A stretch of DNA of 64,000 nt from Lachnospiraceae bacterium 3-1 (lineage in GTDB: Bacteria; Bacillota; Clostridia; Lachnospirales; Lachnospiraceae): assembly GCA_000403255.2 (NCBI GenBank), contig KE159574.1, forward strand, positions 33,261 to 97,260, in the 5' to 3' direction. Each line of letters begins with the position of its first letter. Position 1 is the first letter of the stretch. Positions 7,367 through 15,972 of this stretch are shown here, one piece after another. The notes beneath the pieces were generated by a model that saw only the letters and a program-made list of their open reading frames with translations, was not told the DNA's origin and made no database searches. A program made the translations under genes and the position numbers.

Positions 7367-8449
7367 ATGAAGATTAAGAAGATCGCAGCTATGGTTTTAT
7401 CAGGTGTCCTGGCGATAGGATTGTTGAGTGGATGCGGCAGCAACTCTAAGGATTCCAAAGGAAAGGAAGACAAGGCAGGTACAGAAAGTACAGAGGGATC
7501 AAAAGAATCTGGAAGCAGCGACGCAGAATATCAATGGACCTGTGGTGTAAACCTTCCAACCGATCATCCATATTATACAGGATGTGTGAAGTTTGGTGAA
7601 CTGATGAATGAAAAATCCGGCGGAAGAATTTCTCTTGAGGTTTATCCAAGCGCTCAGCTTGGAAATGAGCGTGATGTTGTAGAAGCACTTCAGATGGGTT
7701 CTGTAGATTTTACATTAGTTTCTGCTGCTCCCCTCTCTAACTTTACACATGATTTTGAGGTTTTTGATTTCCCATATATTTTCAGTAATACGGAACATGC
7801 CTATAGTGTATTGGATAGTGAAATTGGAAGAACTATGTTGGACAACCTGGAAAACTATGATCTAGTTGGTCTTGAGCTTTTGGAGAATGGTTTCTACTAT
7901 ATTTCTTGTGATTCTAAAGTAGAACATCCTGCTGATATGAAGGGTGTTAAGATTCGTTCTTTAGAGAGCCAGATGCAGGTAGACGCTTACAATAATCTGG
8001 GAGCAAATGGTATCGCAATGGCATTCTCCGAAGTATATACTGCACTTCAGAATGGTACTTTGAATGCTACAGGTCTTACACCGGCTGTTATTGGATCTAA
8101 CAATATCGATCAGGTTCAGTCTTATGTTGCTGCAACCAATCATTTTTATGCAGCAGCTCCGCTGTTAATGAGTAAGGTTGTTTATGACGGTTTGGATGAA
8201 GATTTACAGAAGGTTGTTAGAGAAGCAGCAGCAGAAGCAAGAGATTGGCAGAGAGCAGAATCTCAGAAATACAATGAAGAGATGCTCAAAAAGATCAAAG
8301 AGACAGGTTGTGAAATCATCGAAATTGATGTAGATGAATGGAAAGAGGCAATGGTTCCAGCGATTGAGGAAGCATATGTAGGTGAAGGAAAATTGATCGA
8401 TGCTGATGTTTATCAGAAGATTAAGGATATGGACCCGACGGCGAAGTAA
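7367..8449 (+). CDS. dctP: TRAP transporter substrate-binding lipoprotein
   Basis: 360 residues with a lipoprotein signal: a basic start, hydrophobic core, and lipobox LLSGC with the lipidated Cys at 23, followed by a Ser/Lys/Glu-rich linker. The rest is a DctP-type binding domain (DHPYYTGCVKFGELMNEKSG, PSAQLGNERDVVEALQMGS, and KGVKIRS with the Arg that usually salt-bridges a carboxylate ligand). It captures an organic acid outside the membrane and delivers it to DctQM. The ribosome binding site AAGGAGG is strong. Its position beside mutase and CoA-transferase genes suggests a carboxylic acid substrate. Confidence 0.93.
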   Translation: MKIKKIAAMVLSGVLAIGLLSGCGSNSKDSKGKEDKAGTESTEGSKESGSSDAEYQWTCGVNLPTDHPYYTGCVKFGELMNEKSGGRISLEVYPSAQLGNERDVVEALQMGSVDFTLVSAAPLSNFTHDFEVFDFPYIFSNTEHAYSVLDSEIGRTMLDNLENYDLVGLELLENGFYYISCDSKVEHPADMKGVKIRSLESQMQVDAYNNLGANGIAMAFSEVYTALQNGTLNATGLTPAVIGSNNIDQVQSYVAATNHFYAAAPLLMSKVVYDGLDEDLQKVVREAAAEARDWQRAESQKYNEEMLKKIKETGCEIIEIDVDEWKEAMVPAIEEAYVGEGKLIDADVYQKIKDMDPTAK

Positions 8450-8484
8450 TCTTTCGTTTTCCATAGTAGAAAGGAAATTAGTGG

Positions 8485-8994
8485 ATGAAATCTTTAAAAG
8501 TATTTGATAAGGTTATCTGTACTGCGGAGGAAATTGTTGCAGCAATCGCTTTGCTTGCTATGTGTTTTATCGTTTTTATAGCAGTAATATTGCGGAGCGC
8601 TGGAATTCCATTTTCTATCAGTGATGAGTTATCCAGATATCTTATGATATGGTGTATCTATGTCGGTGTGGCGGTTGCGACGAGAGAAAAGGCACATGTG
8701 GGCGTAGATGTATTGGTTCAAATGCTGCCCAAAGGCGTGCAAAAGATATTAAATATTATCGTATCTTTTGTAACACTTGGAGTATTTATTTGGTTGTTTT
8801 ATCTGACGGCTAGTTGGGTATGGAGTACCATGCAGGGGAACATTCAGCTTACACCATTGATGAAAGTTCCATTTTATACAGTTTATATTTCCCTGCCCAT
8901 TGGTTTTGGGTTATCTATTATCGAACAGATTAAGAATATGGTAAAAGATATCCTGGGGAAGGAAGAGGAGACAGAAGAGGAGGTGGCTGAATAA
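8485..8994 (+). CDS. dctQ: TRAP transporter small permease (DctQ)
   Basis: 169 residues with four hydrophobic segments (about 16-38, 48-68, 87-109, 126-148), the typical DctQ topology. The segment DELSRYLMIWCIYVGVA is conserved in the family. Its stop codon is directly followed by the ATG of the large permease, so the two are translationally coupled. It forms the membrane complex with DctM that accepts substrate from DctP. The acidic C-terminal tail (EEETEEEVAE) is cytoplasmic. Confidence 0.92.
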   Translation: MKSLKVFDKVICTAEEIVAAIALLAMCFIVFIAVILRSAGIPFSISDELSRYLMIWCIYVGVAVATREKAHVGVDVLVQMLPKGVQKILNIIVSFVTLGVFIWLFYLTASWVWSTMQGNIQLTPLMKVPFYTVYISLPIGFGLSIIEQIKNMVKDILGKEEETEEEVAE

Positions 8995-10281
8995 ATGGAT
9001 GGATGTACAGTAATGATATTTGTCATTTTCTTTGCATGTGCTTTTTTAGGAGTTCCAATTGCCATGGCTCTTACACTGGGATCTCTGATTCCATTGATGA
9101 TATATACCAATGTACCTCTAGAGTCGATTGCCCAGAAATTTTACACAGGCTGTGATGTTTTTTCCCTGATGGCGATTCCATTATTCATTCTTTGTGGTGG
9201 TTTGATGGCGAAAACAGGTGTATCAAAGAGGCTCTGTGATTTCTTAGGATCACTTTTCAGTTGGCTTCCAGGAGGGTTGGCTATCGTGTCTTTCCTGGTA
9301 TGTATGTTCTTTGGCGCTATTTCCGGTTCTGCAACTGCAACCGTAGTTGCAATTGGAAGTATTATGGTTCCGGCAATGATTGAGGAAGGCTACGAGGAAA
9401 AATTTGCTTTGGCGGCTATTGCCGTTGGAGGTATCCTGGGATCTATTATTCCGCCAAGTATTCCTATGGTAGTTTATGGAAATACCTCTGGTGCATCTAT
9501 TGCAGATATTTTTACTGGTGGAATACTTCCAGGTGTGTTGTTGACATTATTGTTTTCTACTTACTGTTTCTTTTATGGGAAAAAGCATGTAAAATCCCAG
9601 AATAAATTTGAAGCAAAGAGAGTATGGACGACATTCAAAGATGCAGTATGGGGACTTTTAATGCCAGTCATCATTCTTGGAGGTATTTACGGAGGAATCT
9701 TTACTCCAACTGAAGCTGCAGCCGTTGCTTCTGTATATGGTATCGTTGTTGGATTCGTAATCTACCGGGAGCTTGACTTAAAGAAATTCTATACTGTTTT
9801 AAAAGAAAGCTCTGTCAGCGGCGCTTACATTATGCTCATTGTTGCAGCAGCAACAGGGTACGGTTATGTTATGACAAGACAGCAGATACCGTTGCATATC
9901 GCGGAGGCAATTACATCTTTTACAACAAACAAATACGTATTCTTATTGCTGGTAAATATTTTATTGTTAGTTATTGGTACATTTATGGAAACCTGTGCGT
10001 CAATTTTAATTGTTACTCCTATGCTTGTTCCACTGTGTAACCAGTTTGGAATTGATTTGGTAGCGTTTGGTGTAATCATGTGTGTAAACCTGGCGATAGG
10101 TTTTGTAACACCTCCACTGGGACTTAATCTATATGTGGCTGCAAGGCTACGAAATAAACCCGTTGGATTTGTAATTAATAAGCATTTGTTTGTATTAATC
10201 GGCATAGCAATTGGAGTTGTTTTACTCCTTTCAAATTTTGAATCTATTGTATTGTTCCTGCCGAATTTATTGAGAGGATAA
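8995..10281 (+). CDS. dctM: TRAP transporter large permease (DctM)
   Basis: 428 residues with about 12 hydrophobic segments. Family hallmarks include GAISGSATATVVAIGSIMVP (about 104-123) and GSIIPPSIPMVVYG (about 149-162), and near the C-terminus NLAIGFVTPPLGLNLYVA. It is the ion-driven transport subunit; TRAP systems use a Na+ or H+ gradient rather than ATP. It starts immediately after the dctQ stop. A bidirectional terminator follows at 10341. Confidence 0.93.
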   Translation: MDGCTVMIFVIFFACAFLGVPIAMALTLGSLIPLMIYTNVPLESIAQKFYTGCDVFSLMAIPLFILCGGLMAKTGVSKRLCDFLGSLFSWLPGGLAIVSFLVCMFFGAISGSATATVVAIGSIMVPAMIEEGYEEKFALAAIAVGGILGSIIPPSIPMVVYGNTSGASIADIFTGGILPGVLLTLLFSTYCFFYGKKHVKSQNKFEAKRVWTTFKDAVWGLLMPVIILGGIYGGIFTPTEAAAVASVYGIVVGFVIYRELDLKKFYTVLKESSVSGAYIMLIVAAATGYGYVMTRQQIPLHIAEAITSFTTNKYVFLLLVNILLLVIGTFMETCASILIVTPMLVPLCNQFGIDLVAFGVIMCVNLAIGFVTPPLGLNLYVAARLRNKPVGFVINKHLFVLIGIAIGVVLLLSNFESIVLFLPNLLRG

Positions 10282-10340
10282 GTTGTTTTCGTCCTTTTAG
10301 ATATTCCTGCCAAATTTAAAAGGAGAAAGTGACAGAAATG

Positions 10341-10380
10341 GGGCTGCCAGGAAACATAATTTCCAGACAGCCCTATTATA
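10341..10380. terminator. Bidirectional terminator between dctM and the Nudix gene
   Basis: The arms GGGCTGCCAGGAAA (10341-10354) and TTTCCAGACAGCCC (10360-10373) pair with two mismatches, followed by TATTATATTTTTCT. It serves convergent genes. Confidence 0.75.
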
Positions 10381-10426
10381 TTTTTCTATTAGATAAAGAC
10401 AATGATGTCCACTTGTGGGATGTGAA

Positions 10427-10996
10427 TTATGATTTTATTTCATGAATAAAGGAGTGGGTAATTAACTGGGCCCTTATGGTAAATTTGGATGTTTTTAAAA
10501 GCTCTGCGGCTTGTGCTCTGGTATAAAATCCTGGTTCAATCCATTCGTCGTCTCCTGTATGGTCGGAAAATTCTCCATCCACCTGGGCAAATACGGTAAA
10601 GGATAGGATATCGCTGAAATCAGGAGCTGCATAAGAGGGAGGAAGAATATCAAGAATTTTCATGATGGAAAGGCCGGTTTCTTCATAAAGTTCTCTTCTT
10701 GCACATGTTTCTGCATCCTCGCCTTTTTCTATGTGACCTGCTGGCAGATTGTAGACAAATTGATTTACACCCATGCGAAATTCCTTACATAAAAGAATTT
10801 GATCGTCCCGTCGGCCGGCGATGGCGACCCCAGAGACCTGGCTTCCAATATCATTGAGAGATTTATGATCAAAATTACTGACGATCTCATAAATTTTTTC
10901 ATTTCCAATGGAATTTGTGTAATTTAAAGTGTAATTTTTCAGATAAGGGGTATTTCTTGTTTTTTTCATTGAATTGAGAATTGGGATCTTTTTCAT
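10427..10996 (-). CDS. Nudix hydrolase (ADP-ribose pyrophosphatase-like)
   Basis: 189 residues with a complete Nudix box at about residues 92-114: GHIEKGEDAETCARRELYEE followed by TGL, fitting GX5EX7REUXEEXGU. The PAGHIEKGE context resembles ADP-ribose/NDP-sugar pyrophosphatases. These hydrolyse nucleoside diphosphate-linked compounds in the cytoplasm with Mg2+. Start ATG at 10996 is chosen, with GAGG 12 bases upstream; a GTG at 11005 is an alternative. The gene is on the opposite strand to the island and is probably a housekeeping gene rather than part of the pathway. Confidence 0.85.
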   Translation of the reverse strand: MKKIPILNSMKKTRNTPYLKNYTLNYTNSIGNEKIYEIVSNFDHKSLNDIGSQVSGVAIAGRRDDQILLCKEFRMGVNQFVYNLPAGHIEKGEDAETCARRELYEETGLSIMKILDILPPSYAAPDFSDILSFTVFAQVDGEFSDHTGDDEWIEPGFYTRAQAAELLKTSKFTIRAQLITHSFIHEIKS

Positions 10997-11125
10997 AGCT
11001 TTCACTTACCTCGCAAATATAAATTATCTAGAAATTAAATTTATTATAACAGAATAAAAGTAAAATAACCAATTCCGCAATTTTATGTATTTAATAATTA
11101 TTAATTATATCAAGGAGGTATTTTC

Positions 11126-12463
11126 ATGGACTGTTTACAGGAATACGAACAGAAGCTTGTATCTGCCGAAAAAGCAGTGGAACTAATTAAGTCCGGTGAT
11201 TGGGTAGATTATGGCTGGTGCGTGAATACAGTGGATGCCTTGGACCGTGCACTTGCAAAACGTACAGACGAATTGACAGATATTAATTTGCGCGGCGGCA
11301 TTTTATTAAAACCATTGGCAATTTTTGAACGTGAGGATGCAGGAGAACATTTCACCTGGAATTCCTGGCATATGTCTGGTATTGAACGTAAGATGGCTTC
11401 TCGTGGTTATGCTTATTATGCGCCTCTTCGCTACTCTGAGCTGCCACGCTACTACCGTGATTTTGCACGTCCCGAAGATGTGGTAATGTTTCAGGCGGCA
11501 CCAATGGATGCACATGGTTTCTTCAATTTTGGGCCAAATGCCTCTCATCTTGGTGCGATGTGTGAGAAGGCCAAACACATTATTGTAGAGGTAAATCAAA
11601 ATATGCCTCACTGTCTGGGTGGGACGGAATGTGGTGTACATATTTCAGATGTTACTTATATTGTAGAGGGCGAGAATCCTCCAATCAGTGAGTTAGGTGG
11701 GGGAACAGCAACAGAGGTTGACCAGGCAGTTGCGAATCTGATTGTCCAAGAAATTCCCAATGGGGCTTGTTTGCAGCTTGGGATTGGCGGCATGCCTAAT
11801 GCCGTTGGAGCCTTGATTGCAGAGTCTGATTTAAAAGACCTTGGAGTACATACAGAGATGTATGTAGATGCTTTTGTCGATATTGCTCGTGCTGGCAAGA
11901 TTAATGGAAGGAAAAAAAGTATTGACCGTGGCCGCCAGGTCTATGCATTTGGCGCAGGTACGAAAAAAATGTATGATTATATGAATGAAAATCCTGAGCT
12001 TATGAGTGCTCCTGTGGATTATACCAATGACATTCGTTCCATTGCTGCACTGGATCACTTTATTTCTATTAATAACGCCGTGGACATCGATCTTTTTGGT
12101 CAGGTAAATGCAGAATCTGCAGGTATCAAACATATCAGTGGAGCAGGTGGACAGCAAGATTTTGTGCTTGGCGCTTATCTCTCAAAGGGAGGCAAGAGCT
12201 TTATCTGCCTCTCCTCCACTTTTACGGGGAAGGATGGAGCGTTGCAGTCTCGCATTCGGCCAACCTTAGCACATGGATCAATTGTTACGGATACCCGTGC
12301 CAATGTTCACTATGTAGTCACAGAGTATGGCAAGGTGAATGTTAAGGGTCTTTCCGTATGGCAGAAGGCGGAAGCGCTCATTTCGATTGCACATCCAGAT
12401 TTCAGAGAAGAACTGGTGAAGGAAGCAGAGAAAATGAAAATCTGGAGACGGTCAAACAAGTAA
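11126..12463 (+). CDS. Butyryl-CoA:acetate CoA-transferase-like protein
   Basis: 445 residues of the acetyl-CoA hydrolase/CoA-transferase family I. It closely resembles the Roseburia-type But protein as I recall it: [47 protein letters not shown] and the closing KIWRRSNK. The catalytic Glu that forms the glutamyl-CoA intermediate is Glu244 in HTEMYVDAF. It exchanges CoA between short acyl-CoAs and acetate. In this island it may either activate the imported acid or release the end product. The ribosome binding site AAGGAGG is strong. Substrate range cannot be read from sequence. Confidence 0.87.
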   Translation: MDCLQEYEQKLVSAEKAVELIKSGDWVDYGWCVNTVDALDRALAKRTDELTDINLRGGILLKPLAIFEREDAGEHFTWNSWHMSGIERKMASRGYAYYAPLRYSELPRYYRDFARPEDVVMFQAAPMDAHGFFNFGPNASHLGAMCEKAKHIIVEVNQNMPHCLGGTECGVHISDVTYIVEGENPPISELGGGTATEVDQAVANLIVQEIPNGACLQLGIGGMPNAVGALIAESDLKDLGVHTEMYVDAFVDIARAGKINGRKKSIDRGRQVYAFGAGTKKMYDYMNENPELMSAPVDYTNDIRSIAALDHFISINNAVDIDLFGQVNAESAGIKHISGAGGQQDFVLGAYLSKGGKSFICLSSTFTGKDGALQSRIRPTLAHGSIVTDTRANVHYVVTEYGKVNVKGLSVWQKAEALISIAHPDFREELVKEAEKMKIWRRSNK

Positions 12464-12633
12464 TTGTGCGGTATAAAAATGTTTCAGGGGAGCATGATTT
12501 TATGCAGTCAGGTATGGAATTCTATAAAAAATAGGAATTATACAAGGGGCAAAATCACGTGTTAAAATTATATTGTACAAAAAATATAAGGCAAATGAAG
12601 ATTTGTCTGTAAAAAGAAAAGAGGAGGTTTAAA

Positions 12634-13794
12634 ATGAACAAATTTGCGGATTTTATGTTAGATGAAGATTTGCGGGACGTGAGAGATCTTGCACGTGAAT
12701 TTTCCGACAAAGAGATTGCTCCAATTGCTGCGGAAATGGATCGTAACCATGAATTTCCAGAGGGACTGTTTGAGAAGCTTGGAGAATTAGGTCTCCTTGG
12801 AACACGTGTACCAGAAGAGTATGGCGGACTGGGTATGGGCGTATTATCTGGCGTGCTTGTACTGGAAGAGCTTGCGAGACATAGCTGTTCCATTGCTATT
12901 TCTGTACAGTCACACATAGATATTGGAATGGGACCTTTGATTCGCCATGCTACAGAGGAGCAAAAACAGATGATTCTTCCTGGCGCAGTGGAAGGAAAAA
13001 ATATTCTTTCTTTCGCATTGACAGAGCCTCAGTCTGGATCGGATGCAGGTGGAACAAAGACCTATGCCGTTTTGGATGGGGATGAATGGGTCATTAACGG
13101 TTCTAAGAGCTGGATTACAAATGCAGGAGATGCAAAATATTATCTGGTTGCCTGCAAAACAGACCGTGAAGCGAAAGGCAGCAAGGGTATCAGCCTGATT
13201 CTTGTTCCCAATGACGCACCAGGCTTTGAGGTTGGTGCAAAAGAAGTAAAAATGTCCGTAAGAGCCTCCTCAACAGGACAGCTTTTCTTTAGTGACTGCC
13301 GTGTACCTAAGGCAAATCTGGTTGGCGAATTACATCATGGACTTCCTATTTTCCTGGAAGGACTGGATGAAGGCCGTGTTATGGTTTCTGCTTTTAGTAT
13401 CGGAGGCGCGCAGGGCGCTTTGGAACGTGCAGTAAAATATGCAAATGAAAGATTTGCTTTTGGAAAACCAATCACAGCATTTCAGGGAATTTCATTTAAA
13501 ATTGCAGAGATGGCGCAGAAAGTTGAAGTTGCCCGTTGCATGTGCTATAACGTTGCAAAACTTGCAGATGCTGGTTTGCCCTTCTCAAGAGAAGCAGCTA
13601 TGTGCAAATTATATGCTACAGAGATGGCGGATGAAGTATGTCGCGATGCAATACAGATTCTTGGTGCAAATGGAATCAGTGAGGAATATGAAGTAGAGCG
13701 TTTCTACCGCGACGTTAAGATGATGACCATTGGTGAAGGAACATCAGAGATTAACAAGATGGTAATCAGTCGTTTCGTTCTGAACGAGTATTAA
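12634..13794 (+). CDS. Short-chain acyl-CoA dehydrogenase
   Basis: 386 residues, normal for the family. It has an N-terminal helical domain, FALTEPQSGSDAGG (FAD-binding beta domain, about 127-140), and the C-terminal helical domain. The catalytic Glu lies in GEGTSEINKM near residue 370. It oxidises a saturated acyl-CoA to the enoyl-CoA with electrons passed to EtfAB, or runs in reverse as an enoyl-CoA reductase, as in clostridial butyrate formation. The closest look-alikes are butyryl-CoA dehydrogenases. Its partner Etf genes lie 9 kb upstream in the same island. A long palindromic terminator follows. Confidence 0.9.
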   Translation: MNKFADFMLDEDLRDVRDLAREFSDKEIAPIAAEMDRNHEFPEGLFEKLGELGLLGTRVPEEYGGLGMGVLSGVLVLEELARHSCSIAISVQSHIDIGMGPLIRHATEEQKQMILPGAVEGKNILSFALTEPQSGSDAGGTKTYAVLDGDEWVINGSKSWITNAGDAKYYLVACKTDREAKGSKGISLILVPNDAPGFEVGAKEVKMSVRASSTGQLFFSDCRVPKANLVGELHHGLPIFLEGLDEGRVMVSAFSIGGAQGALERAVKYANERFAFGKPITAFQGISFKIAEMAQKVEVARCMCYNVAKLADAGLPFSREAAMCKLYATEMADEVCRDAIQILGANGISEEYEVERFYRDVKMMTIGEGTSEINKMVISRFVLNEY

Positions 13795-13811
13795 GATTAA
13801 GTCTGCAAAAA

Positions 13812-13918
13812 GGGGGCCGTCGGAAAATGAAATTTGCACACAGTATATCATGTGATATCGAACAAATCACATGATATATTGTGGAAAATTGCCATTTCCC
13901 GACAGCCTCTTTTTTGTA
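13812..13918. terminator. Long palindromic terminator element
   Basis: A near-palindrome of about 95 bases. The outer arms GGCCGTCGGAAAATG and CATTTCCCGACAGCC pair with few mismatches, and the inner arms ATATCATGTGAT and ATCACATGATAT are perfect. CTCTTTTTTG follows, giving a strong terminator for the dehydrogenase gene. Confidence 0.8.
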
Positions 13919-13948
13919 TCAATCAGATGGTGAGGAGAGGGAAAAGCC

Positions 13949-14476
13949 ATGCAAAAAGGATTCGTGCATATTTACCATGGTGACGGTAAAGGAAAAACTA
14001 CCTGCGGTGTGGGTCTTTGTATTCGCGCAGCAGGCGCAGGTATGAAAGTTTTGATTTTTCAGTTTTTAAAAAAGAATGATTCCAGTGAATTGAATATCTT
14101 AAGGAGCATACCCAATATTACAGTGATGGATGGCTTAGACAGTGCAAAGTTTGTATTTCAGATGACAGATCAGGAGAAAGCAGAAGCACGAAATTTTTAT
14201 GAAAATGCCTTTAAAACCATTTGCGATAAGGTTGTAAAAGAAGATTATGATCTTTTGTTCCTGGACGAAGGACTTCATGCAGTGAATTATGGAATGCTGT
14301 CGGAGGAGTGTATCCTGGATTTCCTGAAAAATCGTCCAGAAAAACTGGAAGTTGTGCTCAATGGATATCATCCCAGTGAGGCATTGCAAAATGCCGCTGA
14401 TTATATTTCATTGATTGGCAAAGAAAAGCATCCTTTTGACAAAGGAATCCCAGAAAGATTGGGAATAGAAAAGTAA
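13949..14476 (+). CDS. Cob(I)alamin/corrinoid adenosyltransferase (CobA/BtuR type)
   Basis: 175 residues with the P-loop GDGKGKTT at about 11-18 and the nucleotide-fold segments FLKKNDSSEL and DLLFLDEG typical of CobA/BtuR. The enzyme transfers the adenosyl group of ATP to reduced cobalamin and makes coenzyme B12. Its place between the dehydrogenase and the B12-dependent mutase strongly suggests a dedicated supply of adenosylcobalamin for that enzyme. No other cobalamin biosynthesis gene is present, so it probably serves cofactor loading or repair. Confidence 0.9.
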   Translation: MQKGFVHIYHGDGKGKTTCGVGLCIRAAGAGMKVLIFQFLKKNDSSELNILRSIPNITVMDGLDSAKFVFQMTDQEKAEARNFYENAFKTICDKVVKEDYDLLFLDEGLHAVNYGMLSEECILDFLKNRPEKLEVVLNGYHPSEALQNAADYISLIGKEKHPFDKGIPERLGIEK

Positions 14477-14635
14477 AATAGCTCAAATTAGTTCCATGGA
14501 AGAACTGGAAAATCTATAACATCAGGTATAGTTTTTGATGATTATAAGGAATTAGACACAAGAAATATTCTGTTTTACTATTAAGATACAAGTATGATTT
14601 TATATTCGTAAATAAGAACAACGGAGGTAATAATT

Positions 14636-15934
14636 ATGAATTGGAGAGATGAATATCGTCAAAAATGTGTGACAGCAGAAGAAGCGGTAAAGCATATCAA
14701 ATCGGGAGATCGCCTGGTTTTCTCCCATGCTGCCGGTGAAGCTACGACGATTACAGATGCCTTGGTGGGAAACAAAGAGCAGTATGAGAACGTAGAAATT
14801 GTTCATTATATTCCTCTTGGAAAAGCAGAATACTGTTTGCCAGAGAATTCAAAACATTTCAGACATAATACATTTTGTGCTGGCGGAAAAACAAGAGATG
14901 CAATTAACGGACCAAGAGGCGATTTTACTCCTGGATTTTTCTACGAAATGCCAACCTTTTTTGATGGTCCTCTGCCAGTAGACGTAGCAATTGTTCAAAC
15001 TTCAAGACCAGATAAACATGGGTATGTCAGTCTGGGATTGTCCGTTGACTATGCAAAGCATGCAGTAGAAACAGCAAAAATGATAATTGTTGAGGCAAAT
15101 GCTCAGTGTCCCCGGTCTCATGGAGATTGTTTTGTTCATATTTCTGATATTGATTATGTTGTGGAAACAGACAGGCCCTTAATTGAGCTTCCTCCTACCA
15201 AGATTACAGATGTAGAAAAAGCAATTGGTGAGCATTGTGCTTCTCTTGTGGAGGATGGTTCCACATTGCAGTTAGGCATCGGCGCAATTCCAGATTCCGT
15301 ACTTTTATTTATGGATGAAAAGAAGGATCTTGGCCTTCACAGTGAAATGCTTTCAGACAGTATTGTTCCGTTAGTGGAAAAAGGTATTTTAAATGGAAAG
15401 AAAAAAGGCTTAAATGAAGGGCTTTTGGTTGCAGCCTTTGCTATGGGTACCCAAAGATTATATGATTTTATGGATGATAACCCAAGCGTGTATATGGCGC
15501 CCATTACTTATGTCAATGACCCAAGAGTCATTTCTAAAAATAATAAAGTTATTTCTGTAAATTCCTGTGTTCAGGTTGACTTCTTTGGTCAGGTTTGTGC
15601 GGAAAGTGTTGGACCAAGACAGATTAGCGGTGTTGGCGGCCAGGTAGACTTTGTACGTGGAGCAACCATGTGTCCAGATGGAAAATCTATCATTGCCTGC
15701 ACATCCACAGCGGCAGGTGGAAGGATTTCCAAGATTGTTCCCTTCTTAGATCATGGCGCAGCCGTTACCACTTCCAGAAATGATGTCAATTATGTTGTAA
15801 CAGAATATGGTATCGCACATCTAAAAGGCAAGACTCTGAAACAGAGATCCAGAGCATTGATTAACATTGCTCATCCAGATTTCAGAGAACAGTTGAAGGA
15901 TGAATTTGAAAAATTATATCAAACAAAATTTTAA
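14636..15934 (+). CDS. Acetyl-CoA hydrolase/4-hydroxybutyrate CoA-transferase family protein
   Basis: 432 residues of the same superfamily as the protein at 11126 but clearly a different subfamily. The conserved blocks are GSTLQLGIGAIPDSV (about 208-222), the catalytic Glu237 in LHSEMLSDS, and the C-terminal NYVVTEYGIAHLKGKT and [10 protein letters not shown]. Such proteins move CoA between acetyl- or succinyl-CoA and hydroxy-, keto- or plain carboxylic acids. It begins the segment with the mutase genes, starting 38 bases before the large subunit region, so it most likely activates the acid that the mutase rearranges. Confidence 0.87.
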   Translation: MNWRDEYRQKCVTAEEAVKHIKSGDRLVFSHAAGEATTITDALVGNKEQYENVEIVHYIPLGKAEYCLPENSKHFRHNTFCAGGKTRDAINGPRGDFTPGFFYEMPTFFDGPLPVDVAIVQTSRPDKHGYVSLGLSVDYAKHAVETAKMIIVEANAQCPRSHGDCFVHISDIDYVVETDRPLIELPPTKITDVEKAIGEHCASLVEDGSTLQLGIGAIPDSVLLFMDEKKDLGLHSEMLSDSIVPLVEKGILNGKKKGLNEGLLVAAFAMGTQRLYDFMDDNPSVYMAPITYVNDPRVISKNNKVISVNSCVQVDFFGQVCAESVGPRQISGVGGQVDFVRGATMCPDGKSIIACTSTAAGGRISKIVPFLDHGAAVTTSRNDVNYVVTEYGIAHLKGKTLKQRSRALINIAHPDFREQLKDEFEKLYQTKF

Positions 15935-15972
15935 ACAGAAAACCAAACAGCAGTTGTAGAAGGAGGTAGCAT

